From Deltaproteobacteria bacterium (GTDB lineage Bacteria > Myxococcota_A > UBA9160 > UBA6930), in NCBI GenBank assembly GCA_029261795.1, contig JAJDAP010000082.1, positions 20,937 to 84,936 of the forward strand: a stretch of DNA of 64,000 nt. The letters are read 5' to 3'. A model generated the notes under the pieces. That model was not told the origin of the DNA, made no database searches, and worked only from the letters and a program-made list of their open reading frames with translations. The translations under genes and the position numbers were made by a program. This document shows positions 8,911 through 17,789 of the stretch, in pieces. Positions within the stretch are counted from its first letter, which is position 1, and the number at the start of each line of letters is the position of its first letter.

Positions 8911-9372
8911 ATGATCGAGATCTTCATCGACGGGGACGCCTGCCCGGTCAAGGACGAGACCTATGGCGTCTCTTCCCGCTACGGGCTCCCCGTCGCCGTC
9001 GTCGCCAACTCGCGCATGTACGTGCCCGAGGATCTCGGCGTCGAACTCATCCTGGTCGAGCAGGGCCCCGACGTGGCCGACGACTGGATCGCCGAGAACG
9101 TACGGCCCGGCGACGTGGTCATCACGGCCGATATCCCGTTGGCTGCGCGCTGCCTCGCGGGCGGCGCACTCGTTCTGGGAACGACGGGCCGCGAGTTCAC
9201 CGAGGATTCGATCGGGGGACAGCTCGCCACGCGAGACCTGAACGCACACCTGCGCGAGGCGGGTCAGTTGGGCGGTGGCCCGCCGCCACTCGGCAACAAG
9301 GACCGCTCGCGTTTCGCATCGAAACTCGACGAGCTGGTAAACCGCAGTCTTCGCGCCCACGGCGAGGGCTAG
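8911..9372 (+). CDS. YaiI/YqxD family (DUF188/UPF0178) protein
   Basis: The protein has 153 residues. The start MIEIFIDGDACPVKDE and the segments DDWIAENVRPGDVVITADIPLA and TRDLNAHLRE are diagnostic of the UPF0178 family, which has a PIN-like fold but no established function. ATG 8911 matches the family start; the open frame begins 21 bases earlier at a TTG. Confidence 0.85.
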   Translation: MIEIFIDGDACPVKDETYGVSSRYGLPVAVVANSRMYVPEDLGVELILVEQGPDVADDWIAENVRPGDVVITADIPLAARCLAGGALVLGTTGREFTEDSIGGQLATRDLNAHLREAGQLGGGPPPLGNKDRSRFASKLDELVNRSLRAHGEG

Positions 9373-9386
9373 CCCGCTCTAGAGCG

Positions 9387-9935
9387 CTATCCGCCTTCGC
9401 GTTCGCGGGTGCTCTCGCCACCGATGTTCAGGATCTCATTGGCGAACGAGTCGACTAGGAACTGCACGACGTCCTTCACCGAAACCATGAATGACGGGCG
9501 ACCCAGGGAGTCGACCACGGGAACGTGGCGGAAACCGCCGACGCTCATCAACTGGAGCGCTTCGGCGATGGTCTGGGTGTCGAGCAGGCTTTCGGGATCC
9601 TCCGTCATCACATCAGCGATCGCGAGCGTGGCGGGATTTCGGCCGCCATCCACGATCCGGAACAGCACGTCACGCTCGGTAAAGATGCCCGTCATGCGCG
9701 TGCCGAGAGAACCGTCCTCGGTCACGATTACGGCCCCACGATGCTCGGCCTGCATGCCGCGTACCGCTTCACTCACCGAGTCTTCGCTCGAGAGCGTGAT
9801 GGGCTTGCGCGATCGCAACATCGTGACCTGTTCGCGAAGTAGTCGGGAATCGAAGCTGTGGTGCGGGTCGCCTTCGTCGAAGTAGGCCTCGTCCTTGAAA
9901 TCCTCGAGATCGTCTCGGATTCGCTTTCCTGCCAT
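9387..9935 (-). CDS. Tandem CBS-domain protein
   Basis: The protein has 182 residues and consists of a short acidic N-terminus (residues 1-30) and two CBS repeats: LSSEDSVSEAVRGM to TERDVLFRI, and VMTEDPESLLDTQTIAEALQLM to VKDVVQFL. Paired CBS domains bind adenine nucleotides or SAM and act as energy or ligand sensors. The start at 9935 is fixed by GGAGGAG five bases upstream. It has no catalytic domain, so it probably regulates another protein. Confidence 0.85.
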   Translation of the reverse strand: MAGKRIRDDLEDFKDEAYFDEGDPHHSFDSRLLREQVTMLRSRKPITLSSEDSVSEAVRGMQAEHRGAVIVTEDGSLGTRMTGIFTERDVLFRIVDGGRNPATLAIADVMTEDPESLLDTQTIAEALQLMSVGGFRHVPVVDSLGRPSFMVSVKDVVQFLVDSFANEILNIGGESTREREGG

Positions 9936-10040
9936 GGCGTCTCCTCCAATGCCGTGCCGCCACCGTCGGCAGCTCAGCCGGATGAGTATACCCTGAACTG
10001 CAACGACCCCCGGGGGAAATCGCCGCATCCTTCGAAGGAG

Positions 10041-10718
10041 TCAGGGCGAGCGGCGCCGGAGCGTCACCAGCGGCGCTGGCCGATCATGGCCAAGCAACTC
10101 GAGAAGCCGGCCCAGCAGCCGTTCGACATCGGGGTGATGATCTTCCGGGCGCATCGCCCGCGCGACCCGACCCAGCGGAATCGACCGGCCCAGATCACGC
10201 GCCAGCTCTCCTCGGGGTGCCAGCAGCCTCTTGGCATGAAAGCGCCGATACGCCGCTTCATCGTCTGGCTGTGGGAAGGTCTCGCGAAGATGCCGTTCGA
10301 GTTGGCCATCGTGATCCTGACGGCGCAGCGCCCGGCGAATCGCGCTCGGCACGAGCAGATAGCTCTCGATATGCCGACGACTCCAGGTGAAGATCTCGAG
10401 CCCCTCTGTTGCGGCGGGCTCGACCTCGCCCAGCACGTCGCGATCGAGGATGCAGAGGCCTCGGGCCTCGGGGTCGAGATCCTGCGCCTCCGACAGCTGA
10501 GCGCGCGCACGGTCGGGTTGGCGACCGCCAAGAATCACCGTGGCACCGCGAACGCTGCGCTCGAAGCGCGGCGAGATCGAACGCGCCCATCCTTCGATGA
10601 TCGCGCGGTCTCCAGCGCCCTCGACGAACAGGGTGCCGCTCGGATGCCTCGGCGAAACGACGGGCCGTGCGGGCCGTCGGGTCCCTGAACCGGTGTGCGG
10701 CGGACGGGGCAACTTCAA
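10041..10718 (-). CDS. Stand-alone TOPRIM/OLD-like nuclease-fold protein
   Basis: The protein has 225 residues. FVEGAGDRAII near residue 31 matches the glutamate motif of TOPRIM domains and LCILDRDVLGE the DxD motif; WSRRHIESYLLVP is typical of the OLD-nuclease C-terminal or DUF4435-type TOPRIM modules. The usual N-terminal ABC ATPase of OLD proteins is absent here and in the neighbours. Its role is unknown; the fold suggests DNA cleavage or a defence-type activity. The TTG start at 10718 is uncertain, with GGAG directly adjoining it. Confidence 0.55.
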   Translation of the reverse strand: MKLPRPPHTGSGTRRPARPVVSPRHPSGTLFVEGAGDRAIIEGWARSISPRFERSVRGATVILGGRQPDRARAQLSEAQDLDPEARGLCILDRDVLGEVEPAATEGLEIFTWSRRHIESYLLVPSAIRRALRRQDHDGQLERHLRETFPQPDDEAAYRRFHAKRLLAPRGELARDLGRSIPLGRVARAMRPEDHHPDVERLLGRLLELLGHDRPAPLVTLRRRSP

Positions 10719-10924
10719 CTCCGCATGGGTGAATCGGTCCGGCGAATCCCTGCTCGAGCACGAACGATCGGAACGTATCTTCGATCCGCCTGGGTGTCAG
10801 GCGGAACCACGAGGACTAAGAGAAATACCCTATTCAACTCCCTGGAGGGTTTTTCCTTAGGAGAAAGGTTACGTTGCTCGACAGGTTCAGGCCTGTCGGG
10901 CCTGCGGTCGGTTGGAGAAGCGTC
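10719..10924. other. AT-richer intergenic region before the response regulator
   Basis: This 206-base divergent region is locally A/T-rich (around 10810-10870) in an otherwise GC-rich window and probably contains the promoters of both flanking genes. It holds TACCCT...AGGGT, a weak inverted repeat, followed by TTTTTCC at 10851-10857. I cannot assign a -35/-10 pair with confidence. Confidence 0.35.
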
Positions 10925-11566
10925 GTGATTCAAGTGCTGATCGCTGATGACCACGCCATCGTTCGCGAAGGCGTGCGACGCCTGCTCGAGCAGGAGGGTG
11001 ACATTTCGGTTTGCGCCGAAGCATCCGACGGCCGCGAGGTCCTGGAACAGATTTCCTTCCACAAACCGGACCTCGCGATCATGGACATCACGATGCCGCG
11101 ATTGGGAGGACTCGAAGCGCTCGCGCGGATCCGCGGCGATCACCCGGATGTCAAGGTCGTGCTGCTGTCGGTCCACGCGGATGCGCCGTTCGTCCAGAGC
11201 GCCGTGACGTTAGGCGCAGACGGGTACGTGTTGAAGGGTAGTCGCGTCGGCGAAGTCGTTTCGGCGGTGCGTGCGGTGCTGAAGGGCGGCAGCTACTTCA
11301 GCCCGATCGTGGCCAAGGAGATCGTGCAGCAACTGCGCTCACCTGACCGAGGCCACTCGGAGCCTTTCTCGGTGCTTTCGGGTCGCGAGCGCGAGGTTCT
11401 CCAACTGATCGCGGAGGGCCTCTCCGCCAAGGAAATCGCCGTCGATCTCGGGATCAGCCCGAAGACCGTCGAAGCGCACCGCACCAGCGTGATGCGCAAA
11501 CTCGGCGCCCGCAAAGCCACCGAACTCGTCCGCTACGCCCTCCGCCACGGCCTCATCGAACCCTAA
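10925..11566 (+). CDS. NarL/FixJ-type response regulator
   Basis: The protein has 213 residues. The receiver domain begins VLIADDHAIVREGVRRLL, with phospho-acceptor Asp in LAIMDITMPRLGG, Ser in VVLLSVHAD and Lys in GYVLKGS; the C-terminal LuxR-type helix-turn-helix reads SGREREVLQLIAEGLSAKEI and SPKTVEAHRTSVMRKL. It should bind DNA as a phosphorylated dimer. The GTG start at 10925 has GGAG upstream; the frame is open further up but the receiver fold starts here. No partner kinase adjoins; the window's kinases lie 45-50 kb away. Its TAA stop directly abuts palindrome copy 1. Confidence 0.9.
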   Translation: MIQVLIADDHAIVREGVRRLLEQEGDISVCAEASDGREVLEQISFHKPDLAIMDITMPRLGGLEALARIRGDHPDVKVVLLSVHADAPFVQSAVTLGADGYVLKGSRVGEVVSAVRAVLKGGSYFSPIVAKEIVQQLRSPDRGHSEPFSVLSGREREVLQLIAEGLSAKEIAVDLGISPKTVEAHRTSVMRKLGARKATELVRYALRHGLIEP

Positions 11567-11656
11567 GAGCGGGGACGGACTCCTCAAGTTTCAACTATGC
11601 AAGTTTCCCCACAGGGAAACTTGCATAGTTGAAACTTGAGGAGTCCGTCCCCGCTC
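11567..11656. repeat. Long palindromic element, copy 1
   Basis: The element has two 43-base arms (11567-11609 and 11614-11656) that are perfect reverse complements around a CACA loop. The outer arm reads GAGCGGGGACGGACTCCTCA. The same outer arm occurs at 27957 and 60488. It fills the whole gap between two convergent genes: the left end abuts the TAA of the response regulator and the right end provides GA of the TGA stop of the RNA methyltransferase. A strong hairpin can form in either transcript, but there is no T-tract, so it is not a standard intrinsic terminator. Confidence 0.9.
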
Positions 11657-12806
11657 AACGTTCCAGGGTTGCCAGGGCTTCGGTGTGGGGGGTCTGGGGG
11701 AACAGGTCGAAGGCGTGGAGGCTTGTCAGGTGGTAGCCCGCGGTCAGTAGCCGGGCGCAGTCTCGGGCGTGGGTTGCGGGGTCGCAGGAGACGTAGACGA
11801 TGCGGGGCGCGTGAAGCGCCGTGATTCGTTCTACGGCCTGGCGCTCGAGGCCCTTTCTTGGCGGGTCGAGCACGATCACCTCGGGTTCGAAGGCCGAAAG
11901 CCGTGGGCTCGCAAGCTTCCGTTCGGCGAGGCCGGTCACCACCTCGACGTTGTCCTGCCCTGCCGCCGCCAGATTCGCGGCCAGGTCGCGGGTAGCGCGG
12001 CCGTGGGACTCGACGACGAGAACCTGTTCGAATCGGCGAGCCAGACCGACCGTGAAGTAGCCGGAGCCCGAGAAGAGTTCGAGCGCCCGGCTGCCGCGAC
12101 CCGCTGCCTGATGGACGGCGGCAGCCAGGTCCGAGCGCAGCAGCGCGTTCGCCTGGAAGAAGACGCCGGGCGAGACTCGGATCGGATCGTCCCCGGCAAG
12201 GATTTCGATCCCCGGGCTCTGGCGACCATCCCCGGTCACGCTCACGGATCCGTCCTCGCCCGCTGCCAGCGTCAGTTCACCGTGCCCCTTGGGTGGATCC
12301 GCATTCAGTCGGGCCAAGGCCGCATCGAGGGCGGGAACGAAGACCGGGCAATGAGCGGCCGCGATCAACGAGTGCGAGCGAAGTCGCCGAAAACCGACGA
12401 CGCCATCCCTGAACCCCACCCGCGCGCGGCTCCGGTAGCCAAAGGGTGCCGGGCTCGGCGTGCATTCGACTGGGCCCGGAAGGACCAGCCCCGCGACCCG
12501 CTCGAAGGCATCGCGCACGCGCTCCGCCTTCGCGTGGCATTGCTCCGCGTAGTCCAGATGCTGCCAGGCGCAACCGCCGCATTCACCCACCAACGGACAC
12601 GGCGGGTCGATTCGGCTCGGCCCGGGTTCATCGAGCGACGCCAACTCCGCTCGGGCGAAGCGCTTGCGTTCCTCGACGATGCGCACCTGGACCAGATCCC
12701 CGGGCGCTGTGTCCGGGACGAACACGACCCGGCCTGTTTCGTCCCGGCCGACGCCCTCACCGCTACCAGCGAGGCGCTCGATACGAAGCTGCACGAGCCC
12801 GCTCAC
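11655..12806 (-). CDS. 23S rRNA (uracil-C5)-methyltransferase, RlmD/RumA-like
   Basis: The protein has 383 residues and is a TrmA/RumA-type enzyme. It has an N-terminal TRAM domain, an Fe-S cysteine set C-x5-C-x2-C (CPLVGECGGC) plus a later Cys in AAHCPVF, SAM motif I (ELFSGSGYFTVGLA), DPPRKGL and the catalytic Cys in YVSCDPATHARD. It methylates a uracil in rRNA or tRNA; which site cannot be told from sequence. The GTG start (12806) overlaps the MoeA fusion's TGA (GTGA), so it is the last gene of the W/Mo operon, though not obviously linked in function. Its stop codon is formed with palindrome copy 1. Confidence 0.88.
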   Translation of the reverse strand: MSGLVQLRIERLAGSGEGVGRDETGRVVFVPDTAPGDLVQVRIVEERKRFARAELASLDEPGPSRIDPPCPLVGECGGCAWQHLDYAEQCHAKAERVRDAFERVAGLVLPGPVECTPSPAPFGYRSRARVGFRDGVVGFRRLRSHSLIAAAHCPVFVPALDAALARLNADPPKGHGELTLAAGEDGSVSVTGDGRQSPGIEILAGDDPIRVSPGVFFQANALLRSDLAAAVHQAAGRGSRALELFSGSGYFTVGLARRFEQVLVVESHGRATRDLAANLAAAGQDNVEVVTGLAERKLASPRLSAFEPEVIVLDPPRKGLERQAVERITALHAPRIVYVSCDPATHARDCARLLTAGYHLTSLHAFDLFPQTPHTEALATLER

Positions 12807-14701
12807 GCGTCCGGATCGCCGAACCCCAGGGCGGACAGCTGCCGCCGCACGGCGCTCCCAGGTTGAAGCACGCGACGCAGCGCGACCACGCCGGGACGAT
12901 CCCAGCGATCCTCCGGCACCACGAAGTCGTAGTGCTCGTTGCGAAGCGGTCGAAATCGCAAGCCCTTCTCGCGGGCCACGGTCTCGATCGTGACGCCCCA
13001 ATCGGCGCGCTTCTGAACGACGGCGGCCGCCACCGCATAGTGCGAACGGGGCTCGTACGGAAAGCCCGGCGGCTTGCGATCGCCTAGCAACTCGTCGATC
13101 AAGACGCGGGTGCCAGCGCCTCGGTTCCGATTCACCATGCGCAGCGTATCGTCTGCGAGAAGCGCCTCGGTCTCGCGTGTTTCGCCGGCCCGCGTGACGA
13201 CGCCTTGCATGCGTGTGTAGCCGCGCAACAAGCGCATGCCTTCCCCGAGGAAGGGTGCATTGTATTCGTTCGTCTCCGGGTCGAGCAGGTGGATCGGCGC
13301 CGCATCGCACTCACCGCGCGCCGCTGCCTGCAGGCCGCCCTGGCTACCTACGGCCAGGACCTTCAGCGTCAGGCCCTCTCGAGCGAGTGCCGACGCGACG
13401 ACATCGAGCCCGGCGCAGTGGCTTCCGATCACGACCAGGTCGGCCACCGCCCCTTCGCGCCCGATGCGGGTCACCTCGACCGCGTCGCCTGAATCCAACT
13501 GTTCGGTGTTGCGCCCGATGCGCACGAATCCATCCGCGCGCGAGAATGAAGTCACCGAGCCGCTGCCCTTGCCCATCGGCCAGGCGGCCAACGACCCGTC
13601 CGCTCGCCTCACGAGACCGACGAGTAGATATTCGAGGCGCCCGCGCTCGGATTGAACGTTCGCGGCGATTCTTGCTGCCAGGGTTTCGCGACTCTCCGGA
13701 GGAAGCCCTGCCATCGCGCGCAGCAGGGGAGCCACGAACTCATGGAACGTGAAGACGGCAGAGGTGGGGAATCCCGGCAGGATGACGACGGGCTTCGCTC
13801 CATGGGCGGCGAGGCAGATGGGCTTGCCCGGCTTCAGAGCGACACCGTGCACCACGATCCCGGGCTCGAGATCGGCCACCACCTGCGCGTTCAGATCCCC
13901 CTCACCCTTGGACGTGCCGCCGGACAGGAGCACCAGGTCCGCTTCGCCGAGCGCGCGGTCGAGCGCATCCCGGAGCACCACTTCATCGTCGCGAAACGCG
14001 CCCATGAAGTGCGGCTGGCCACCAAGCTCGCGAACGGCGTCTGCGAGGATGCGACCGTTGCTGTCGTAGACCAGGCCCGGACGCATCGCCTCGCCGGGCT
14101 GGACGATCTCATCGCCGGTCGACAGAATCGCGACGACAGGGCGCCGCACGACCGAGACCCGCTGATGACCGATCGCGGCCAGCAGCCCCGTCTCCCGAGA
14201 CGTTAGTCGCGTGCCTGAAAAGAGAACCGTCTCGCCCTGGCCCATGTCGGTGCCCGCGAACGCGACCGCACCCCCAGGTACACGCGGGTGTCGCACGGTG
14301 AGCACGCCCTCTTCCTCGATGTCCGTGTGCTCGACCGGAACCACGGCGTCGGCGCCGCGCGGAAGCATCCCGCCGGTGGCGATCATCGTGGCGGTGCCGC
14401 TCACCACCTCCTGCTGGGGCGCGATTCCCGTCGGGATCGTCTCCCGATTGAGTTGAAGACGAATCGGCGCCTCCTCACTGGCACCAAAGGTGTCGGCTGC
14501 ACGCACGGCAAAGCCGTCCATGTTCGAGCGGTCGAAACCGGGCACGTCGACTTCGCTGCGCACGTCATCGGCCAGCACGCGCCCGTGGGCGTCTTCGAGG
14601 AAGACCTCCTCGGATCCCGCTGGCGAGGCATCGACGACGGCGCGCCAACGCTGCTCGGCCTCGTCGCGATCGAGCACTTCGAGGAACTGCCGCTGCTTCA
14701 T
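12803..14701 (-). CDS. MoeA fused to a PBP-like molybdate/tungstate-binding domain
   Basis: The protein has 632 residues. Residues 1-400 are a MoeA domain (VDVPGFDRSNMDGFA, GGMLPRGADAVV, LSGGTSKGEGD, LPGFPTSAVFTFHEF), which inserts molybdenum or tungsten into adenylylated molybdopterin. Residues 410-632 are a periplasmic-binding-protein-like domain without a signal peptide (VIGSHCAGLDVVASAL, AVGSQGGLQAA, VNRNRGAGTRVLID), a fusion known from archaea and deltaproteobacteria and thought to sense or bind the oxyanion in the cytoplasm. It starts at ATG 14701, overlapping the other MoeA gene by ATGA. Confidence 0.9.
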   Translation of the reverse strand: MKQRQFLEVLDRDEAEQRWRAVVDASPAGSEEVFLEDAHGRVLADDVRSEVDVPGFDRSNMDGFAVRAADTFGASEEAPIRLQLNRETIPTGIAPQQEVVSGTATMIATGGMLPRGADAVVPVEHTDIEEEGVLTVRHPRVPGGAVAFAGTDMGQGETVLFSGTRLTSRETGLLAAIGHQRVSVVRRPVVAILSTGDEIVQPGEAMRPGLVYDSNGRILADAVRELGGQPHFMGAFRDDEVVLRDALDRALGEADLVLLSGGTSKGEGDLNAQVVADLEPGIVVHGVALKPGKPICLAAHGAKPVVILPGFPTSAVFTFHEFVAPLLRAMAGLPPESRETLAARIAANVQSERGRLEYLLVGLVRRADGSLAAWPMGKGSGSVTSFSRADGFVRIGRNTEQLDSGDAVEVTRIGREGAVADLVVIGSHCAGLDVVASALAREGLTLKVLAVGSQGGLQAAARGECDAAPIHLLDPETNEYNAPFLGEGMRLLRGYTRMQGVVTRAGETRETEALLADDTLRMVNRNRGAGTRVLIDELLGDRKPPGFPYEPRSHYAVAAAVVQKRADWGVTIETVAREKGLRFRPLRNEHYDFVVPEDRWDRPGVVALRRVLQPGSAVRRQLSALGFGDPDA

Positions 14702-15954
14702 GCGCTCCCCTCGAACGCGATGGGAGCGTCGTCGTACAGGAGAACTTCGACGTCGGCGCCCTCGGCCATCCCTTCCAGCCCGCGCGGCACGATCACGGCG
14801 CCGGCCGCGCGCACCGTCGAGGAGAGGATGGAGGCACCCGAGGTCGCGATGGGAACGACCTTGCCGTTCTCGACAGCGACACGCACGTAGTCGACGCGCC
14901 CGATCGCCGACGTGATCTTTCGAGCCAGCGGAAGCATCGCCCTGCGATGCGGCCACGCGCGGGCGCGGCCGCCCAGAGCCCGCAGCGTCGGGCCAGCGAA
15001 GAATTCGTAGGCGCAGAGACAACTAACAGGGTTCCCGGGCAGCAGAAAGACGAAACGGTCGCCGATTCGGCCCACGCCAGCCGGACTCGAGGGACGCATC
15101 GCGATGCCGTGGAAATCGAGGCTGCCGAGCTCTGTGAGCAGGAGAGGCGCGTGATCTTCCTTGCCGACCGAACTGCCGCCGGAGACGAGGACGACGTCGG
15201 CATCCTCCGTCGCCATCGCGTCGCGAATGATCTCGGGCCGGTCCGGGAGGATCTCGAACGGCAGGATCTCGGCGCCGTCTCGTCGCGCGAGCCCGCGCAG
15301 AACCACCGAGTTCGAGTCCACGATGTGGGAGCCGCCGGGAAGACTCCCGGCTGGAAGCAGTTCGTCGCCGGTCACGACCAGACGAACCCGCGGGCGCCGA
15401 TAGCAGAGAACCGAGGCCACCCCGATCGACGAGAGCAGACCCGCATCCTGTGGGCGCAAGCGTCTGCCGGCCGACAGGACCAGGTCCCCCGAACGAATGT
15501 CCTCGCCGATGCCGCCGACATTCTTCTGGGGCGCAACGGCGTCAGCGACGTGCACCTGTCTGCCATCTTCGCTGCACACTTCGGCCATCACGACAGCGTC
15601 GGCGCCGTCCGGTACCGGAGCGCCCGTCATGATGCGAACCGCTTCCCCCTTGCCAACCCTGCCAACGAAGGGCCGGCCGGGCATCGCTTCTCCGACCAGC
15701 CGGAAGGGCAATGCGTCGAGTTCCGAGGCACCGAAACTGTCCTCGCCGCGCAGCGCATAACCATCCATCGCTGAACGCGGAAAGCCCGGAACATCGACGA
15801 CGGCTGAAACCTCCTCGGCGAGGACGCGACCCGTGCACTCGAGCAGCGGGACCGGTTCCGCCGGCAAGACGCGCGCGTGCTCGGCGAGGAAGCCTTCAAC
15901 CTCGTCTACGTCCGCGCGCTCGGCGAACCCTCTCATGCGTACGTCGCGGGGCAT
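14698..15954 (-). CDS. moeA: MoeA, molybdopterin molybdenumtransferase
   Basis: The protein has 418 residues, the normal MoeA length. VDVPGFPRSAMDGYALR, MTGAPVPDGADAVV, VSGGSSVGKED and LPGNPVSCLCAYEFF are the standard MoeA segments. It incorporates Mo or W into the pterin cofactor. It lies between AOR and the second MoeA in one operon, which suggests the pair is dedicated to the AOR cofactor, perhaps one for W. I choose ATG 15954, just after a strong hairpin; the frame is open to 15996 but that would place the start inside the hairpin. Confidence 0.9.
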   Translation of the reverse strand: MPRDVRMRGFAERADVDEVEGFLAEHARVLPAEPVPLLECTGRVLAEEVSAVVDVPGFPRSAMDGYALRGEDSFGASELDALPFRLVGEAMPGRPFVGRVGKGEAVRIMTGAPVPDGADAVVMAEVCSEDGRQVHVADAVAPQKNVGGIGEDIRSGDLVLSAGRRLRPQDAGLLSSIGVASVLCYRRPRVRLVVTGDELLPAGSLPGGSHIVDSNSVVLRGLARRDGAEILPFEILPDRPEIIRDAMATEDADVVLVSGGSSVGKEDHAPLLLTELGSLDFHGIAMRPSSPAGVGRIGDRFVFLLPGNPVSCLCAYEFFAGPTLRALGGRARAWPHRRAMLPLARKITSAIGRVDYVRVAVENGKVVPIATSGASILSSTVRAAGAVIVPRGLEGMAEGADVEVLLYDDAPIAFEGSA

Positions 15955-15963
15955 AAAGCGACT

Positions 15964-15993
15964 GACGGGCAGGGGGTCCACCCCCTGCCCGTC
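15964..15993. repeat. Perfect 30-base palindrome between AOR and moeA
   Basis: Arms 15964-15977 and 15980-15993 (GACGGGCAGGGGGT and its complement) match perfectly around a two-base centre. In the operon transcript this forms a 14-bp GC-rich stem directly after the AOR stop and just before moeA. Such intercistronic stems usually protect the upstream message or reduce downstream expression. There is no T-tract. Confidence 0.7.
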
Positions 15994-16023
15994 CATTCGA
16001 TCCTATCGTCCTACCGGCTGGAA

Positions 16024-17745
16024 CTACCCGGAAGCCTTCGCCGCGAAGAGATCTTCCTGCGCGGGAAGCTTCGTGTACATCTGGTTGATGATGTCCATCG
16101 GCACGTCGAACACCTGGCCCGCGATCGGGTCCTTCTGGAGTGCCTCCGAGAGGTAGCCGTCCTCGGCGGTCAGACCCGCCGCCTTGTTGAAGGCCCATTC
16201 ATCCTCGAGGCACTGCCAGCCCTGGTCGTGGATCTGCTCGCGGCTGACTTCCTCGTCGTAGAGCGCGCCGTAGAAGTTCCGGATGTCGTCGAGGGACGGC
16301 TGCAGGAACTGGCAGAAGCCGGAGGAGTCGCAGACCGCGTTCACGATCTGGCTCTTCTGGCTCTCCCACACGTACTGATCCTGGGAGAGACCCGGGTTCA
16401 CCACGAGGCCGGCCGTGTGGTCGGCGCCCATCGGGCTGGTGCAGTAGGTGACGCCGGTCGCCTTGAGCGGCCGCGGATCCCAGGCCGGGATCGTCTGGCC
16501 CAGAGCGTGCGGCACGCGGTGGTGGCCCGTGAACTTGCCGGTCGCGACGGCGCCGTTGCCGATCGCCTTGCCGCGGTCGGTGCCCTGGTCGATCTCGTTC
16601 AGCAGGGTGCGCATGCCGTCGGCATCGCCCCAGTCGAGGCCACCCGAGTCCATCAGGATCGCGATCGCGCCGCCGGTCTCGATCGTGTCGAGCCCGAGCT
16701 CGTCGCAGAGCCGGTCCATGTCGGCGACGTCTTCCCAACTAGCAACAGCACAGTTCGAGCCGAGCAGCGTCAGCGTTTCGAACTCGAGGGCCGAGGTCTT
16801 GTACTCACCCTGAGCGTCGTGCACGATGTTCGAGCACTTCACGATGCAGCCGGTCATGCAGTTGTGCATCTCGCCGCCACGGGTCTCGAAGCTCTCGACG
16901 ATGCGCGCACCGTCGAGGGTCTCGACGTCGGGGCTCTGGCCTTCGACGCGGTTCTTGTAGACCAGCGTGTTCAGCATGTTCGCCATCGGAACGACCGAGG
17001 AGGTTCCGAACTGGAACATCTGCGGGCCTTCCTGGTAGTCCTTCGTGTAGGTCTTGCAGAGTTCGCCGAACCTGGCGCGATCGGCCGGGCGCCTGACACC
17101 CGAGCGGCCCGGATCGACCGCCACGAACTTCAGACCCTTCGAACCCATCACTGCACCGAGCCCACCGCGCGCCGCGTGGCGGGCGGGGTAGCGGTTGTCC
17201 TGATCGGTTGTCGCGACCGAGGCGCCCGTCAGGCGCATCTCGCCGGCGGGGCCGCAGGTGATGAAGGACGCCGTCTTCGGATACTCGCCGTGCAGATCCA
17301 TGCAGAGCGCGTAGTTGCGCTTCATCTTGTGTGCGTCGGCGGCAACCACCTTCACACCGTCGGCGTTCACTTCGAGGCCGTAGCGCGCTTCAGCATCGGA
17401 AGGCTGACCCTTCACGACGATCACGCGAATGCCGAGCTTCATCAGGTGCTGACCGGGCTGACCGCCCGTGTTCGCCTCCTTGATGCCGCCGGTCAGCGGG
17501 CTCTTGCCACCGATCGAGATGCGGCCCGAGGTCGGCGCCGCCGTTCCCGAGACGACGCCGGGCGCCATCACGAGCACGTTGTCCGGGCCGAGCGGATCGC
17601 AGGTGGGATCGCACTCCGCGCTCAGGATCTTGGCCGAGAGAGCGCGACCACCCAGGAGCCGGTACTCGGCGGGGAAGTCCTCGATCGTCGCGGTCTGGTT
17701 CGTCATGTCGACGCGGATCATCTTGTCGTCGGCGGGGCCGGCCAT
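16024..17745 (-). CDS. Tungsten-type aldehyde:ferredoxin oxidoreductase family protein
   Basis: The protein has 573 residues. LGGRALSAKIL at the start, PTSGRISIGGKSPLTGG and ANTGGQPGQHL are pterin-binding segments of the AOR family; the cluster cysteines are in NCMTGCIVKCSN, with a further Cys in VCDSSGFCQF. Known members oxidise aldehydes to acids, or work in reverse, with ferredoxin as partner and a bis-pterin tungsten site. The Cys spacing (C-x3-C-x3-C) differs from the C-x2-C-x3-C of archaeal AOR, so it belongs to another clade whose substrate I cannot name. AAGGAG precedes ATG 17745. No ferredoxin or FAD subunit is adjacent. Confidence 0.85.
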   Translation of the reverse strand: MAGPADDKMIRVDMTNQTATIEDFPAEYRLLGGRALSAKILSAECDPTCDPLGPDNVLVMAPGVVSGTAAPTSGRISIGGKSPLTGGIKEANTGGQPGQHLMKLGIRVIVVKGQPSDAEARYGLEVNADGVKVVAADAHKMKRNYALCMDLHGEYPKTASFITCGPAGEMRLTGASVATTDQDNRYPARHAARGGLGAVMGSKGLKFVAVDPGRSGVRRPADRARFGELCKTYTKDYQEGPQMFQFGTSSVVPMANMLNTLVYKNRVEGQSPDVETLDGARIVESFETRGGEMHNCMTGCIVKCSNIVHDAQGEYKTSALEFETLTLLGSNCAVASWEDVADMDRLCDELGLDTIETGGAIAILMDSGGLDWGDADGMRTLLNEIDQGTDRGKAIGNGAVATGKFTGHHRVPHALGQTIPAWDPRPLKATGVTYCTSPMGADHTAGLVVNPGLSQDQYVWESQKSQIVNAVCDSSGFCQFLQPSLDDIRNFYGALYDEEVSREQIHDQGWQCLEDEWAFNKAAGLTAEDGYLSEALQKDPIAGQVFDVPMDIINQMYTKLPAQEDLFAAKASG

Positions 17746-17789
17746 GGGGTTCTCCTTGATGGAACTGGAAACAGGGTTGGGGTCGCGGG

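Noticed and set aside
11567..11656. Palindromes as ordinary intrinsic terminators
   Set aside because: Stems are far longer than usual, there is no T-tract on either side, and one copy lies between co-directional genes inside a reading frame.
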